In this document: positions 1 to 10,196 of the stretch, one piece after another
Position numbering within the stretch: the first letter of the stretch is position 1
How the letters are laid out: each line of letters begins with the position of its first letter
From: Gymnorhina tibicen
Taxonomy: Eukaryota; Chordata; Aves; Passeriformes; Artamidae
Length of the DNA stretch: 64,000 bases
Assembly: GCA_013399875.1 (NCBI GenBank)
Contig: VXAZ01002109.1
Coordinates: 875,633 to 939,632 of the forward strand
Reading direction: 5' to 3'
Notes under the pieces: model-generated
What the model was told of the DNA's origin: nothing
Databases searched by the model: none
What the model saw: the letters and a program-made list of their open reading frames with translations, nothing else
Position numbers and translations under genes: made by a program

Positions 1-2586
1 CAGGATCAGGCAGAGGCTGGGGGCTGAATGCTGCCTAGAAACATCTTGTCAAAGGAGACCTCAAATGGAGGGCAGAAGAGTGAGAAATTGTCCCACAGGA
101 TCTGTGGCTGTGGAAGCCACTGGGACGGTAGGAACCACATTCCAGGCTCCCTGCTGGCTCCAAGGTTCATCTCTCCCTTCTTCCACTGGCCTGCTTTAGA
201 CAATCCTTGAGGCACTGGGGACCTGTCCACAGTTTGTCCTGAACTGTGTATGCTTCTATAAGTTGGTGTGGTTTTTCCCCCCAAATTCTCCAGAGTTCTC
301 CCTTCTAATGCTTCAGCCCTTCAAAAAAGCCTTATTGCATACTAGCTTAGTGTAGGGGAATGGCAACATTTTGAATGAAGCTCTCTCAGGGTTATGGAGA
401 ATGCTCTACACTGAAGGCAGGGATGCTTTCTGGAATTCAGTAAGGAAGGCCTGCAACAAATGGCTTGATAAAATAACTGTTTTAATAAGAAAGAAGAGGG
501 ATATAGATAGCAAGTAAATCTTGATGTGACTTCAGATGCCAGGCACCTATGTCCACGCAGCACTGGATGGAGCCCTGTTGAATTTTCCCACAGTCTGTTG
601 TACAAACACTGTCCATGGAAGGAAGCCCCTCATTTTGGGTCATTTGGGTTATTATTTTCTTACAAAAAAAAAAAAGGCCATTCTCACAAGGCTGCACTGT
701 TAAAGGCAAGGCCATGCGGGTGGTGCAGTCACTGGCACCGAGCAGGAGCTGCCTGAGCCCCTCCTGCAGCTGAGGGATATTTGTGGCACAGCACAGGCCA
801 GGGACCACCCTGGACATGCAGCATGGCAGCTGCCATGGGGGGCACTGACTCCTGGATGCATAAAAAGCTCCTGCTCAGGATCAGTGCATTCCACCCCTTG
901 GCCCACGTGCAGCTTACCTTTCCCAAATATTTTATGGGTTACAGATTACCTTAATAGCACATGAGTTTCTCAGGCCCTAAGAACAAGGTCCAGCAGAGCA
1001 GACATGGCCTGTTCAAGACACTGACTCCCTCAGCACAATGTCTTCTGCAAGGCTGCCAGTACAGCAGCCTTTTAGGAATAACTGTTCTCAGACCATGCAG
1101 CTTCTGAAAGGGTGTAGGAAAGGTGTCCAAGCTTGCTGAAAGCAATTTCATTGTCACAGGGTGAAACAGATCTCTTAAAATAGGAAATATGTCTTTATGC
1201 TACATATTAGTGCAATCAGGCTGTCAGGAGCTGACCTAAAGCACATAAAACTTACTGGTTTTTTCCAACACCTCAGTATGAGATTTGATAATGACTTAAG
1301 ACTCATGTTGTCAGAAGGATACATATTACGTCTTTAATCTGTGCTGTATCTCGTACTTTTAGAACAGGCAATGCTTTTCTGAAATGGAATACAGTCTTCA
1401 ACCCATAAGCCTTCTGTGTGATAAATGAGGCAGTGCCTGTGTTACACGTTGCTGGTTTCTTCTTTCAGCATTTATAGTACAAAAGGAAGACTGCAGTTCT
1501 AGGCTGTGTTAGGAATGCTAAGGATGCCATAGCAAGACAAAACTGTTCACCTCTCAATGCTTATTAAAAACATGTAAAAGTTAAAAATGGTGTCTTGTTA
1601 AATGCAAACTGCACAGATTCTGGGCCATGTTGTCCAGAATGAGGAGTTGTACATCTTTCTGCAGTCTGGAATTTGCTCTGACTTTTGTATGTTTAGGCCT
1701 ACTGTTTTGGTAACACAGGAGACCCTGTAGTATAAGAAGCTGGGAAACAGACACCTTTTCTGATCTGTATATAGTTGGACATTTTGAATGCTAAGGATAT
1801 TTAGAAATCCATAATGTGCAGGTACCTCAGTTTTGAGGCAGATTGTTAAGGGCTCTTCAGCCTCACAGACAAAGGCAAAGGACAAAAGCAGTAATAAACC
1901 ATATCAAGGCACAAAAGCTAGCAAACAAGCAATGAGAAGCACCACAAAAAATATTAGAACTCCCTGTCCCCTTAGTGGAGAACCACTGGAGGATGCCCAC
2001 AAAGCCATGAAGAAGTTCAGTCAGATGTTTCTAGCTGAGAAGAAGGGCAGAAACAAAATTATCAAAGGGCTTATGAGAGTGAAAACATCTTGGGCAGTTA
2101 AAGTGGGCTTGTGGTAATTACTGCGGGACTTACGGGAAACTTGGACTATTTAGAGAAAGGGCCAAAGGCAGGAAAATGGAGGAATCAAGGTGGGTAGGGG
2201 AGGAAGTAGCCTAGTGAAATAGAGAAAAGATGAGGTAAAATGTACTGTTCATGTTTTACAAGCTGCTGTTCCGCACCCATCTGGCCGAGTTGCATGCCAG
2301 ATCAAGAGAAGTTTTCTTCATATTAAACTCTATCTCTTGCTACCTTCTGTTTCTTTTTTTGAAGCTTTCCCACATCAAAAGCCAGTTCAGTGGAATAGAT
2401 CTGCTTTTGAACAAGCCTAAAGTAAGATTCTGCTTTGGTTTATCAACTCTGGTGCATTGCACGGAGTTCAGGTTCTTGGTATTCTTCTGTACTGATTCCT
2501 GGTTTGCTTGTTACCAGCTTTCAAGTGCTTCTGAGGTACCAGAAGTTCATCAGTTTTGCTGACTGATGAACTGACAATACAAGCTT

Positions 2587-2729
2587 TAATCCACACTGCT
2601 TCTTTAGCCTTATACTTGATGATGGAAGATCCAAAGAAACAGCTGAACCTGATAGAAGAACGCATCAAAGCCAAATAACTCAGCTAACACATTTTGTAAC
2701 CAGTGTGTTTCTCAGAAGCAATAAGATTA
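2587..2729 (+). promoter_or_regulatory. possible CRX/OTX-type sites upstream of ASMT
   Basis: TAATCC is present at 2587-2592, and GATTA (TAATC on the other strand) at 2725-2729, about 230 and 90 bases before the ASMT start codon. Pineal and retinal genes, ASMT included, are known to be driven by CRX/OTX proteins that bind TAATC-type sites. The motifs are short and common in AT-rich DNA, so their presence alone proves little. Position relative to a recognised pineal gene is the only reason to list them. Confidence 0.25.
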
Positions 2730-2771
2730 TGTGGATCAGCTGTTGTGCTCTGTGTCTGGTAGAAAGAAGCT

Positions 2772-2778
2772 TATTTAA
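2772..2778 (+). promoter_or_regulatory. TATA-like sequence before ASMT exon 1
   Basis: TATTTAA lies about 40 bases before the ATG at 2818. If used as a TATA box it would give a very short 5' untranslated region. ASMT genes in other vertebrates may start from upstream untranslated exons, so this may be chance AT-rich sequence. Confidence 0.2.
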
Positions 2779-2817
2779 ATTAGGATAGCCAGGAAATCTG
2801 TGCCTCAGTCCAGAAAG

Positions 2818-2889
2818 ATGAATTCGACAGAAGACCTTGACTATCCTCAAATCATTGTGCAATACATCAATGGATTTTTAGTCTCCAAG
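2818..2889 (+). CDS. ASMT: ASMT first coding exon (acetylserotonin O-methyltransferase, N-terminus)
   Basis: This exon encodes the first 24 residues, starting MNSTEDLDYPQ and ending GFLVSK, and matches the start of the chicken HIOMT/ASMT protein nearly residue for residue as I recall it. The ATG has an A at -3. The frame runs without a stop into a consensus donor, AAG|GTAAGA, at 2889/2890, so the exon ends in phase 0. ASMT methylates N-acetylserotonin with S-adenosylmethionine to make melatonin, in the cytosol of pinealocytes and retinal photoreceptors. The N-terminal part of the family forms the dimerisation domain. The next exon should begin with a VMFTACELG-like segment, but no such sequence follows in the 2.7 kb before the last exon. 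Identification is strong because the motif is distinctive and the matching C-terminal exon lies downstream on the same strand. Confidence 0.9.
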
Positions 2890-5576
2890 GTAAGAAATAT
2901 AACTCAGTCTTATATAGATATCTAGGACTGAAATGCTCAGGGACATTCTTCTCTGAGAATAAAATAGTTCATAATAAAGCTTTGAACTTGAACTTGAATA
3001 AGCATGTTAGAAGTCTAAAGGAAAAAAAACCCAACAAACAACCAAGGCATATCTGGCCCTCAGGATGGACCTAACATTTATTGAGACCCCACTGACCTTT
3101 GGAGGCTTGGATAAGTAGACCTTGTTTCTGCATGAAGGTTTGAAAACATAGTGGTTTATACATGAGGGCTTGTTGTCTGACTGCTTTAAATGTGGAAGGT
3201 TCCTTCTGTGGTGGGATTTCTTCCCACTTTTAATTTTTGAAGTTTGAGAAACAGAGGGCTGACTTCAATTGCCTTCCCCCCACCCCCCGTTATACCATGC
3301 AGAACAAGATTTTTCAACTATTTTCTTCCCTTTCCTAATTTACCGTGCAGATGGCTAAGTTTGATAACATTTGTATATTATGTCCCTTCAGATGGAAGGG
3401 ACTGTGAATACAGAGTGTCTTATAATGACTCGCTTCCAGACAGCATATCATTAAGGCAGACAGGGAGCAGTTTCAATTTCCTTAATGTTTGCTGATGTTG
3501 TTTTCCTGTGTGTATGTGCATTTGCATAAAATTTCTCCATTCAGTTTCAGTTTGAATTTTCCTCATTAACAGTCTATAGTGATTTTAAAATTCACATTCT
3601 TGTCATGTTTTTGAGAAGTAATCTCAACCATGTTCTAACTGAAGATAAAAGAGTCTTCCCTCTCGTGGATGTAACCAAGCCATTTGCCAATGATGCTAAA
3701 CTAAGTAGCTTATGATGCTAAGTTAGGGGTAACCACTGAATCCCTTGAGGGTAGAGAGGACTTACAGAGTTACCTTGATTAGACCATTCCACAATCTCCA
3801 ACCACATGAAATTTTAGAAGGACAAATTCCAGATTCTGCATCTGAGATGGTGTAACCCTGGCTGTACTTATAGACTGGGGTAAAGGGGCTTGAGTGCAGC
3901 TCTGCAGGAAGGGATCTGGGCGTTTTGGTTGATGATAAGCTCAACAGGAACCAACAATTTGCTGTGGTGGCCAAAATGGACAACTGCTACATTGGGTGTG
4001 TTAAGCACAGTGTAACTGAGCTGTTAAAGGAAGTGGTTGGCCCACTATACTCTGGGTAGGTGCAGTCTCACTTTGAGCACTGTGTGTAGCTTTGGGCTCC
4101 ACAATATAAGAAGGATATAAAAACAAATGTTTTCCAATTAAACTAATGCTGAAATTCATGACTGGCCAGAACTTTGTACAGTAAATGTGCCAGAGATGTT
4201 CTTGCTGCATTATACCTTTCCCCTTTCAGGCAGGTCTGTGACCTGGAGTGTGACTGACAATAGATCTCCCTTAACAAGCCTCTGAACTGTCTTTTATAAA
4301 CTACGAAACGAAAAAATAACTGCTATAATGTATGATGGGTACAGCACTGGAAAACAGGACATATGTCAGAATCTTGTAAGCAGTAAAGGGAGCATTTTAC
4401 TGTCTTGGGGTTAAAAAGAGGAATGTGAGAGTGATGAGAGCTTTAGGAAGCTCAATGTTTTTTTCTACAGTCTCATTTGTGTGAGTAGTGGTTTATCCCC
4501 TTGTGTACATGGCAGCTGTGGCTTTTTTTCATGCCTGCTTGATATGTTTCTCTGGTGCCAGATTTTCCCTTCTGCCCTTCAGTCAGTGCCACTAGGTTGA
4601 GACACTCTCTGCAGCCTCTTACACTGTTGTCCCAGTGCTGCTGAGCACCGCCAGGATTCATAAGAGTCATATTGCTCCCTTGTGGGCTCCATCACTGCTT
4701 TTCCAGTGCCTGGTTTAGTGGCTCTGTTTTTAATTTCCCGTCTTCCTAAATGTGGAAAGAGGAAGCTAGTCTGCAGTGACTCCTTTCACATCATAAATAC
4801 AACAGTTGTGATTCCCAGTGTTTTGATGCCAGGGGCCACTAAGAGTGTTACCATTAGGCTGGAGGTGACATAGTTCCCTTTCACTAGCCTTTTTCTCCTT
4901 GCTCTCATGAACTCTGTGTCTGCATGTCCGGCTGTGAGGGCTCCGTGCGTGCCTCTGATGAGGTTCAGCCACCTCCAAGTGTTCATCTCTCCAAGGGGAG
5001 AGACCCTGCAGTGTCTTTGTGCTGCAGGTTCAGCTGCCATCTTTTTTAGCTTATTTTTGTACAAGATAATGAAATGCAACAGAGTGGTTGTCTAATGTCT
5101 ACCAATGTTTCTACCCTTTTTAATGAGAAAATTACGTGAGCTCTTTAAAAGGCATTTTTCTCAGAAGGATTAACACTTAAATCTTTTGTGGCATTTTATT
5201 TTAAAAATAACTGCTCTCAGAAGGAATATCAGATATGTGACATAACACTGTGCTGTTACACAAGCGTATAGATCACAGTAAAAATCCTATTAAGCATTAC
5301 ACTGAACCCTCGGAGTTTCAAAAACACTGCCTACAGAGTCAGCTTCTGAGCAGAATCAGTAAGGTCCTGTGAACTTCAGCTGGGGAAAATGGGAAATTTC
5401 CATCCCAGCCAGAGCACCTCCTTCAGCTCTGGGACATCAATACCTTCATAGCCAAGCAGAGACAAGCTCGGATGCTTTGGCTCTTTCATTGTCTTCTGTG
5501 ATGCTGAAATATGACTTAATGTAGAGGCTGCTTGTCATTTGCTCAGGGTGTGTTTTCTTTCTGTTGACTCCACCAG
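2890..5576 (+). other. ASMT: interval between ASMT exon 1 and last exon; middle exons not found
   Basis: In a complete ASMT gene, several exons encoding roughly 250 residues should lie here: the rest of the dimerisation domain, the glycine-rich SAM-binding loop and the catalytic His. I read the interval in the forward frames for the expected segments (ELGVFDLL, YDLGGGGGAL, HDWDDKKC types) and found none. What is present is a donor at 2890, AT-rich intron-like sequence, a decayed CR1 piece (3670-4125) and an acceptor with a pyrimidine-rich tract ending at 5576. There are no N bases to mark a gap. The absence is a direct reading by eye, and a divergent short exon could have been missed. Confidence 0.7.
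3670..4125 (+). mobile_element. decayed CR1 LINE fragment (reverse transcriptase C-terminal part)
   Basis: Read on the plus strand, with frame changes and stops, this gives recognisable CR1 ORF2 pieces. FANDAKL at about 3683 corresponds to the catalytic FADD-T-K-L motif with its first Asp changed to Asn. After it come NPGCTYRLG (about 3857), a stretch like 'GVLVDDKLN' (about 3920) and VCSFGLHNIRRI (about 4084), equivalent to 'QFWAPQYKKDI'. Both ends are truncated and no 3' tail is present. It lies inside the interval between the ASMT exons, in sense orientation. Several stops and shifts show it is an old, inactive copy. Confidence 0.8.
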
Positions 5577-5788
5577 GTGGTGGAGTGCTGCTGGTTGAAT
5601 CGCTTCTGAATGAAGATAAAAGTGGGCCTGTAGAAACCCAGCTGTATTCGATGAATATGTTGGTTCAGACAGAAGGGAAGGAGCGAACAGCAGCAGAGTA
5701 CAGCAAGCTCCTGGAGGCAGCTGGCTTTGGAGTGATTCAAGTCAAGAGGACTGGAAAACTCTATGATGCTGTTTTGGGAAGGAAATAA
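5577..5788 (+). CDS. ASMT: ASMT last coding exon (acetylserotonin O-methyltransferase, C-terminus)
   Basis: The exon starts after an acceptor (pyrimidine-rich tract then CCACCAG, AG at 5575-5576) and enters in phase 1, completing a Gly codon. It encodes 69 residues from GGVLLVESLLNED to GKLYDAVLGRK and stops at TAA 5786-5788. The block YSMNMLVQTEGKERTA is an ASMT signature. In human ASMT the equivalent Asn302, Met303 and Gln306 contact N-acetylserotonin, and all three are kept here (N-M-L-V-Q). Length and C-terminal end match the bird protein, with no stop, shift or lost key residue. That argues against a long-dead pseudogene. A phase-1 acceptor cannot follow the phase-0 donor of exon 1 at 2889, so at least one other exon must have existed between them. 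The related ASMTL gene also has an ASMT-like C-terminus, but together with exon 1 the match points to ASMT. Confidence 0.92.
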
Positions 5789-5950
5789 TTCTCTCTTTCT
5801 TCTGCCATTTTTCATGCATAAGTGGGAAAATTAAATATGCCACCCACTTAGTTTTTATTTAGGGTAATCACCCCTCTGGTGAGCTGACACCTTGTCAGTA
5901 GAAACACCAACTGTTGAGCACATACGGATTGTTTGTCTGAGAGTGGGAAA

Positions 5951-5956
5951 AATAAA
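5951..5956 (+). terminator. candidate polyadenylation signal AATAAA (ASMT, proximal)
   Basis: AATAAA lies 163 bases after the ASMT stop codon, a usual distance for a short 3' untranslated region. Confidence 0.45.
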
Positions 5957-6127
5957 TTAACACTTACTCCATAAGAAATTACCTATGAAAAGAAGCGTGC
6001 CAAGGAGAGATGATGCTTCCTTATCTGTTCACAGTCTCTGCTTCACATTTTACCCCCATTTTTCCCAACTTTAACACAGTACTTGACAAAGACAGTTTTC
6101 AATTTGTACTCTGTTTGCTTCCTGTAA

Positions 6128-6133
6128 AATAAA
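6128..6133 (+). terminator. candidate polyadenylation signal AATAAA (ASMT, distal)
   Basis: A second AATAAA, 340 bases after the ASMT stop, is followed within 40 bases by TGTTCACTGTAATGAGTT, a T/G-containing stretch. It could serve a longer transcript. The sequence does not show which signal is used. Confidence 0.45.
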
Positions 6134-6912
6134 ACTGTTCACTGTAATGAGTTCCCAGTTTCTTCACATTCCCTGCAGACTGATGTAGCACAGAGAAAAT
6201 TCTAACTCCTTGTGATGAACCTGTAATTCTGTCCTAAAGCATAGGAATGAATGATAGCTGATATGGGAAATTAAAAGAAGAACCTAGCAAATGAAATATG
6301 TCTCCTTCCTTTTTTTTGTGACACACATTAGTGCAGGGTGTAGAGCAGCATTTACACAAGGTCTGGACAGGGTTAGCAGGATGATTTGTTATTAGAGGAA
6401 TAAACATACTCCCTGCATATCCTCCTTAGGATTTAAGCACTGGATTTCTGGATATGAATAGCCTACATATACCAGATTTCAGGAGGAATCTTGCTCCTGA
6501 AGACAGTTTTTCTCTTACCAGAAACTGAATAGAGGGGTAAGGTGCCCTTTTGCTGTGGTTCTCCTCATCTGTGAAAAACGTACTTCATGAAAAAAGTGTC
6601 ATGGATGAGGAATGGACTTGGGGGAGCACAAGTCCAGACTGAGTTTTGTTGTGAAATTTTGGTTGTAAGTGATCAATTCAAGGGCAAGGCAGTGTCCAGA
6701 GATAAGTTCATGGAGAAGCCAAGACACCAGAAATGTCCAGGGTAAGCTGATACGAAAAATGATGTTGTATTTCCTTTCGTATACAGTTTAACTTGTAAAA
6801 TTGAGAAATTCACAGCAATATCACAGCAATATGTGAAATATCACACTTGATAGTTCTGGACACAGTGTAATGTGCATATTTAGAACAGGATATGAAGCAA
6901 AGGAAGCTTGGT
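6134..6912. other. no feature recognised, apart from a short tandem duplication
   Basis: I see no gene or dispersed repeat here. An 11-base unit, CACAGCAATAT, occurs twice in tandem at 6811-6832. Confidence 0.6.
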
Positions 6913-7469
6913 TGGGGTGGGTTACCCTGACTAGCAATCACACAACAGACCCACAGCATGCTCACTCCCTGCCCCCAGCAGTGTGAGAGAGATAATTGAA
7001 AGAGGAAAGACCTTCTGGGTCGTGATAAAGACAGTTAAACAAGTGAAAGAAAGAGGCAAGAAAAAACTAAAAACTCCCCCAAAAAACCCCAAGGTGGGCA
7101 AAGGCAATCTCACTCACCACTTCCCACCAGCAGACTTACACCCAGCAACTCTCTGAGCAGCAGCTGCCTTGGAAAGACTACCCACAGTTTTTACCACTGA
7201 GCATGAAATTTCACAGTATGGGAAAGTTTGGGTCAGTCAGTTCGGGTCAGCTGTACCTGCTGTGTCCTCTCCCAGCCCCTTACCCACTCCAAGGCTACTC
7301 AATGCGGGGTCAGAGTGAGAAACAAAGAACACTGATGCTGTGCAAGTACCGTTCAGCAATAGCTAAAATATACCTGTGTTAACAACACCGGTTTGGTAAC
7401 AGATCTAAAACAGAGCACTATATGGGCTGCTGTGAGGAAACTTAACTCCATCCAGCCAGACTCAGTACA
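6913..7469 (-). mobile_element. solo LTR of an avian ERV (ERVL-type by recall), copy A
   Basis: On the minus strand this begins TGTACTGAGTCTGGCTGG and continues with GTTAAGTTTCCTCACAGCAG, the usual opening of a very common avian LTR family. At its other end it resembles that family's terminal part, where pyrimidine-rich DNA is followed by a GGGTTAACC-like segment (plus strand GGGTTACCC near 6920). The plus-strand block GGGCTGCTGTGA at 7424-7435 recurs in copy B. I see no internal retroviral genes on either side, so it is a solo LTR. Flanking bases (TTGGT left, ATGGC right) do not form a clear target-site duplication, so the ends may be off by a few bases. Confidence 0.75.
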
Positions 7470-9721
7470 ATGGCAAAGAGGAGATGTAGTGCTTGTTTTA
7501 ACTAAAAAATCATCTATCTTGAATAATGGTTGTTTGATACACTAAACACAGGACTAGTGCCAGAAGGGAAAAAGAGAAAAAAAAAGTTGAATTGTTTTGA
7601 ATCTTGCATAGGAAAGACAAGGTAGAATCCTATCCTTGCAGGAGTACTGAATGTCTTATTGTACATCTAATGTTTCTCTCATGCTTAAAGCATCATACTG
7701 TTCACTGCCTGAGTACCTAACAAAACCATAACTGCATGTATAACTTCCCTTGAAATTCTGCTGTTATGCTTCTGATGTGTAAAATCTAAGCATGCTAAAC
7801 TGGATATGAACATATTGTCATCAAATCAGTTGATGTTTGAAATAATGAGTGTTAGTCATGTGAAGCAAAGGAGGAGTTAAGACTAACTTATATTTGAAAT
7901 ATTTATATTCTATATGTTATGTATACATGCAAACATGATAAAACTTTGAAATAAAAATTATTGCAGAATTTTTTTTTTCAGTTTGCTGCTTTCTAATCTT
8001 GACGGTTTGTGCCTGGTTTTATACTTCCTTAACTGGGAGGTGGTTTCTGCTCTGCTGCAGCCACCAGCCCACTTGCCACTAGATGTTGCTGTTGCTGCGC
8101 TTGTCTGATGAGAGGCCTCGGCCGCGGAGAAGGGAAAAGCACCGAGCTCTGCGCGGTCATTTGCGGTCACAAAGTGCCACGTAAATGAAACAGTTTGGGC
8201 ACTGAGGGTCAAGGTAAAAGTGGTTAAAGAGCCTCTGCGCCCAGCTGTCAGTAAATTCAGACCTGTTTTTGTCACTCAGCTCATGCGTGGAAGAAGGAGC
8301 AAAACCTTCTTTGTGTGCAATGATGGCGATGACAACGTGAGCTCATCCTGCCTTACTGTCAAGCTGAGCCCACGGCCCTTCTTCACAGAAGGTCTGACAG
8401 AGCTGGGCTGTAAAGCCCTGTTATGGCACCACAGGAAAACCAACACTTGTACATGGCCCTTACGTTTAATTTCTTCTCCTTATTCTATGAATAAAAACAT
8501 CCTTGCAAGAGCAGAGTCAGGTTACACCATGGGATTGGTACTTCTCAGCCAGTGCTGCGTGGTGGGGGACAGAACATGACATGGGGACTCCAGAGCCCAC
8601 CTCTAGGGATCCCAGGGTCCCACTCTGGCACAGCGAGACATTGACGGCTCATCGAGCGCTCTCCCTGGCCATGGGTGCTGGTGCTGCTGTGGGTCATCAC
8701 CTGACCTGGTGTGGGTCACTGCCTGGCCCTGGCTGCATGGGGACCCTGACGCTATCCTGTGTCAGCTGCCAGCATGAACCGATGTGCCATAGTCCTGGCA
8801 GCCCTCATGGCCCTCATTTCTGTCTCCCCAAGCAGGACCTGCCTTTGCTGCCTCCCTTCAGTACCTGGCACCCTCCCATGCCATTCCTAACACCCCTCTG
8901 CCGGCCCTCCTGAGAGGCTGCTTCACCAGGCATGGCTGCCCCCTGCCCCATCCCCTCTGTGGGGTCTGGCCTCTCTCACCAGCCTCCCTGCGACCACAGC
9001 CACCCCTCTGGCTGTTTCTCAGCATCTGCTTGGCCAGCAACACCTCCAGCCACGGCACTGTCATCTGCCATAAATGCACAGAAGGTGTTCCTAGATGGGT
9101 TACTGGTGCCCAGGACACTTCAAGGCACCAAAGCAGTGTGCAGTGGAGGCTATGGCCCCTGCTTGTGGCTGTAAGCAGCAAAGGCAGGTGATGTGACCTG
9201 CTTGGATTCATCACATTGTCCAGGGTGAAGACAGCAGAAGAACCAACCCCCACCAAGACCATGTGAGTGCACTGTCACCAGAGGAACTCCACTGGTAAGT
9301 ATCATTGGCATGCTTTCATCATGATACTTAAACTATTTTTCCAAGGACGTGGTCGTACCAGAGTTCTCCTACTCAGCTCCCATTTACTGTAGACAGTGAT
9401 CCGTGTGATACAGCTGGAATATTTTAGAAGTTTTTCTTCAACTTTCTGTACCCACAGTAGCCTGTGATGAGCACACAGTGCACATTATTTGCTCACAGCT
9501 TTGGATTCATGTTGTGCACAAGTCCATGCAGTGCAAGAATTTGTCTTCTACAGTAGCTGAGGTGATGTTCCTGCATTCAACAAAAGCATGTGAACAGATG
9601 TAAACCAGAACTTTTTTATTTTTGGACAATTTCTGACTTCTTTTGAAGGCAAAGAGCAGCACTGGAGGCAGATTGTGAAGAAACTATGTTTTCCCCTGAC
9701 TCAAATTCATCCCAATTATAG
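7470..9721. other. unassigned segment with a CpG-bearing patch and a GC-rich block
   Basis: The first 600 bases are AT-rich with nothing recognised. Around 8060-8260 there is a short CpG-bearing patch (GGCCTCGGCCGCGG and CTGCGCGGTC). From about 8570 to 9290 the DNA is clearly richer in G and C than its surroundings and supports long overlapping open frames on both strands (8503-8913 plus, 8858-9262 minus). None of these resembles a protein I know, and long frames on both strands are expected where stop codons are rare. It lies between LTR copies A and B but shows no gag or pol sequence. Confidence 0.5.
8076..8090 (+). promoter_or_regulatory. possible CTCF-like motif
   Basis: CCACTAGATGTTGCT resembles the CTCF core (CCASYAGRTGGCA) with a small number of mismatches and sits at the edge of a CpG-bearing patch. 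A motif match alone is weak evidence of binding. Confidence 0.2.
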
Positions 9722-10196
9722 TGTTTTGACCTTGGCTAGCAGCTTAGCCCCCACAGTGGGACAGGGGAGAGAATATGAAGACAAAAAGTGAGAAAACTCA
9801 TGAGTTTAGATAAAGAGAGATAAAAATCTTAGAGCAAGAGGAAATAAAAAACAAACTAGTAATATAAAGGCAGTCACTACCTCCCACAGGTAGATTAATT
9901 CCCAGCCTGTTTCCAAGCATTGACTAGCTTCCTTAAACCATCCACCCCTAAGTTTTTATTTCTGAGCATGACATTATATGTCATGCAATACCATGTTGGT
10001 TAGTCTGGGCTGTCCAGCCTACTCACTGGGGGGGCAACATGGGAAACTGAGGCAGCCTTGTGGCTGTGCAAACACTGCTCAGAAATAGTTAAAACATGGG
10101 TGTGTTATCTACACTGCTTAAATCACAGAACCAAAATACAGCACCATACGGGCTGCTGTGAAGAAAATTAACCCCATCTCAAACAGACCCAGTACA
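9722..10196 (-). mobile_element. solo LTR of the same avian ERV family, copy B
   Basis: On the minus strand this opens TGTACTGGGTCTGTTTGAG and continues GGGGTTAATTTTCTTCACAG, the same family as copy A. It ends with ...AGGTCAAAACA at 9722. The plus-strand block GGGCTGCTGTGA is at 10150-10161. The six bases CCAATT occur right after the right end (10197-10202) and, four bases away from the left end, at 9712-9717. This may be a target-site duplication with a small change at the left junction. No internal retroviral sequence is present. It is shorter than copy A and diverged from it, so the two are probably separate insertions. Confidence 0.78.

Larger units (their letters stand above)
1..2817. 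other. ASMT 5' flanking region, no gene recognised
   Basis: I recognise no coding exon, repeat or RNA gene here. Open frames on both strands in the first 1.2 kb (for example on the minus strand at 6-284 and 482-817) resemble no family I know and overlap each other. A short AT-rich stretch just before the ASMT start and two homeobox-type motifs are listed separately. Untranslated 5' exons of ASMT could lie here, but nothing in the sequence identifies them. Confidence 0.6.

Noticed and set aside
8503..9262. Long open frames on both strands in the GC-rich block
   Set aside because: Overlapping frames on both strands are expected where stop codons are scarce; none resembles a known protein.
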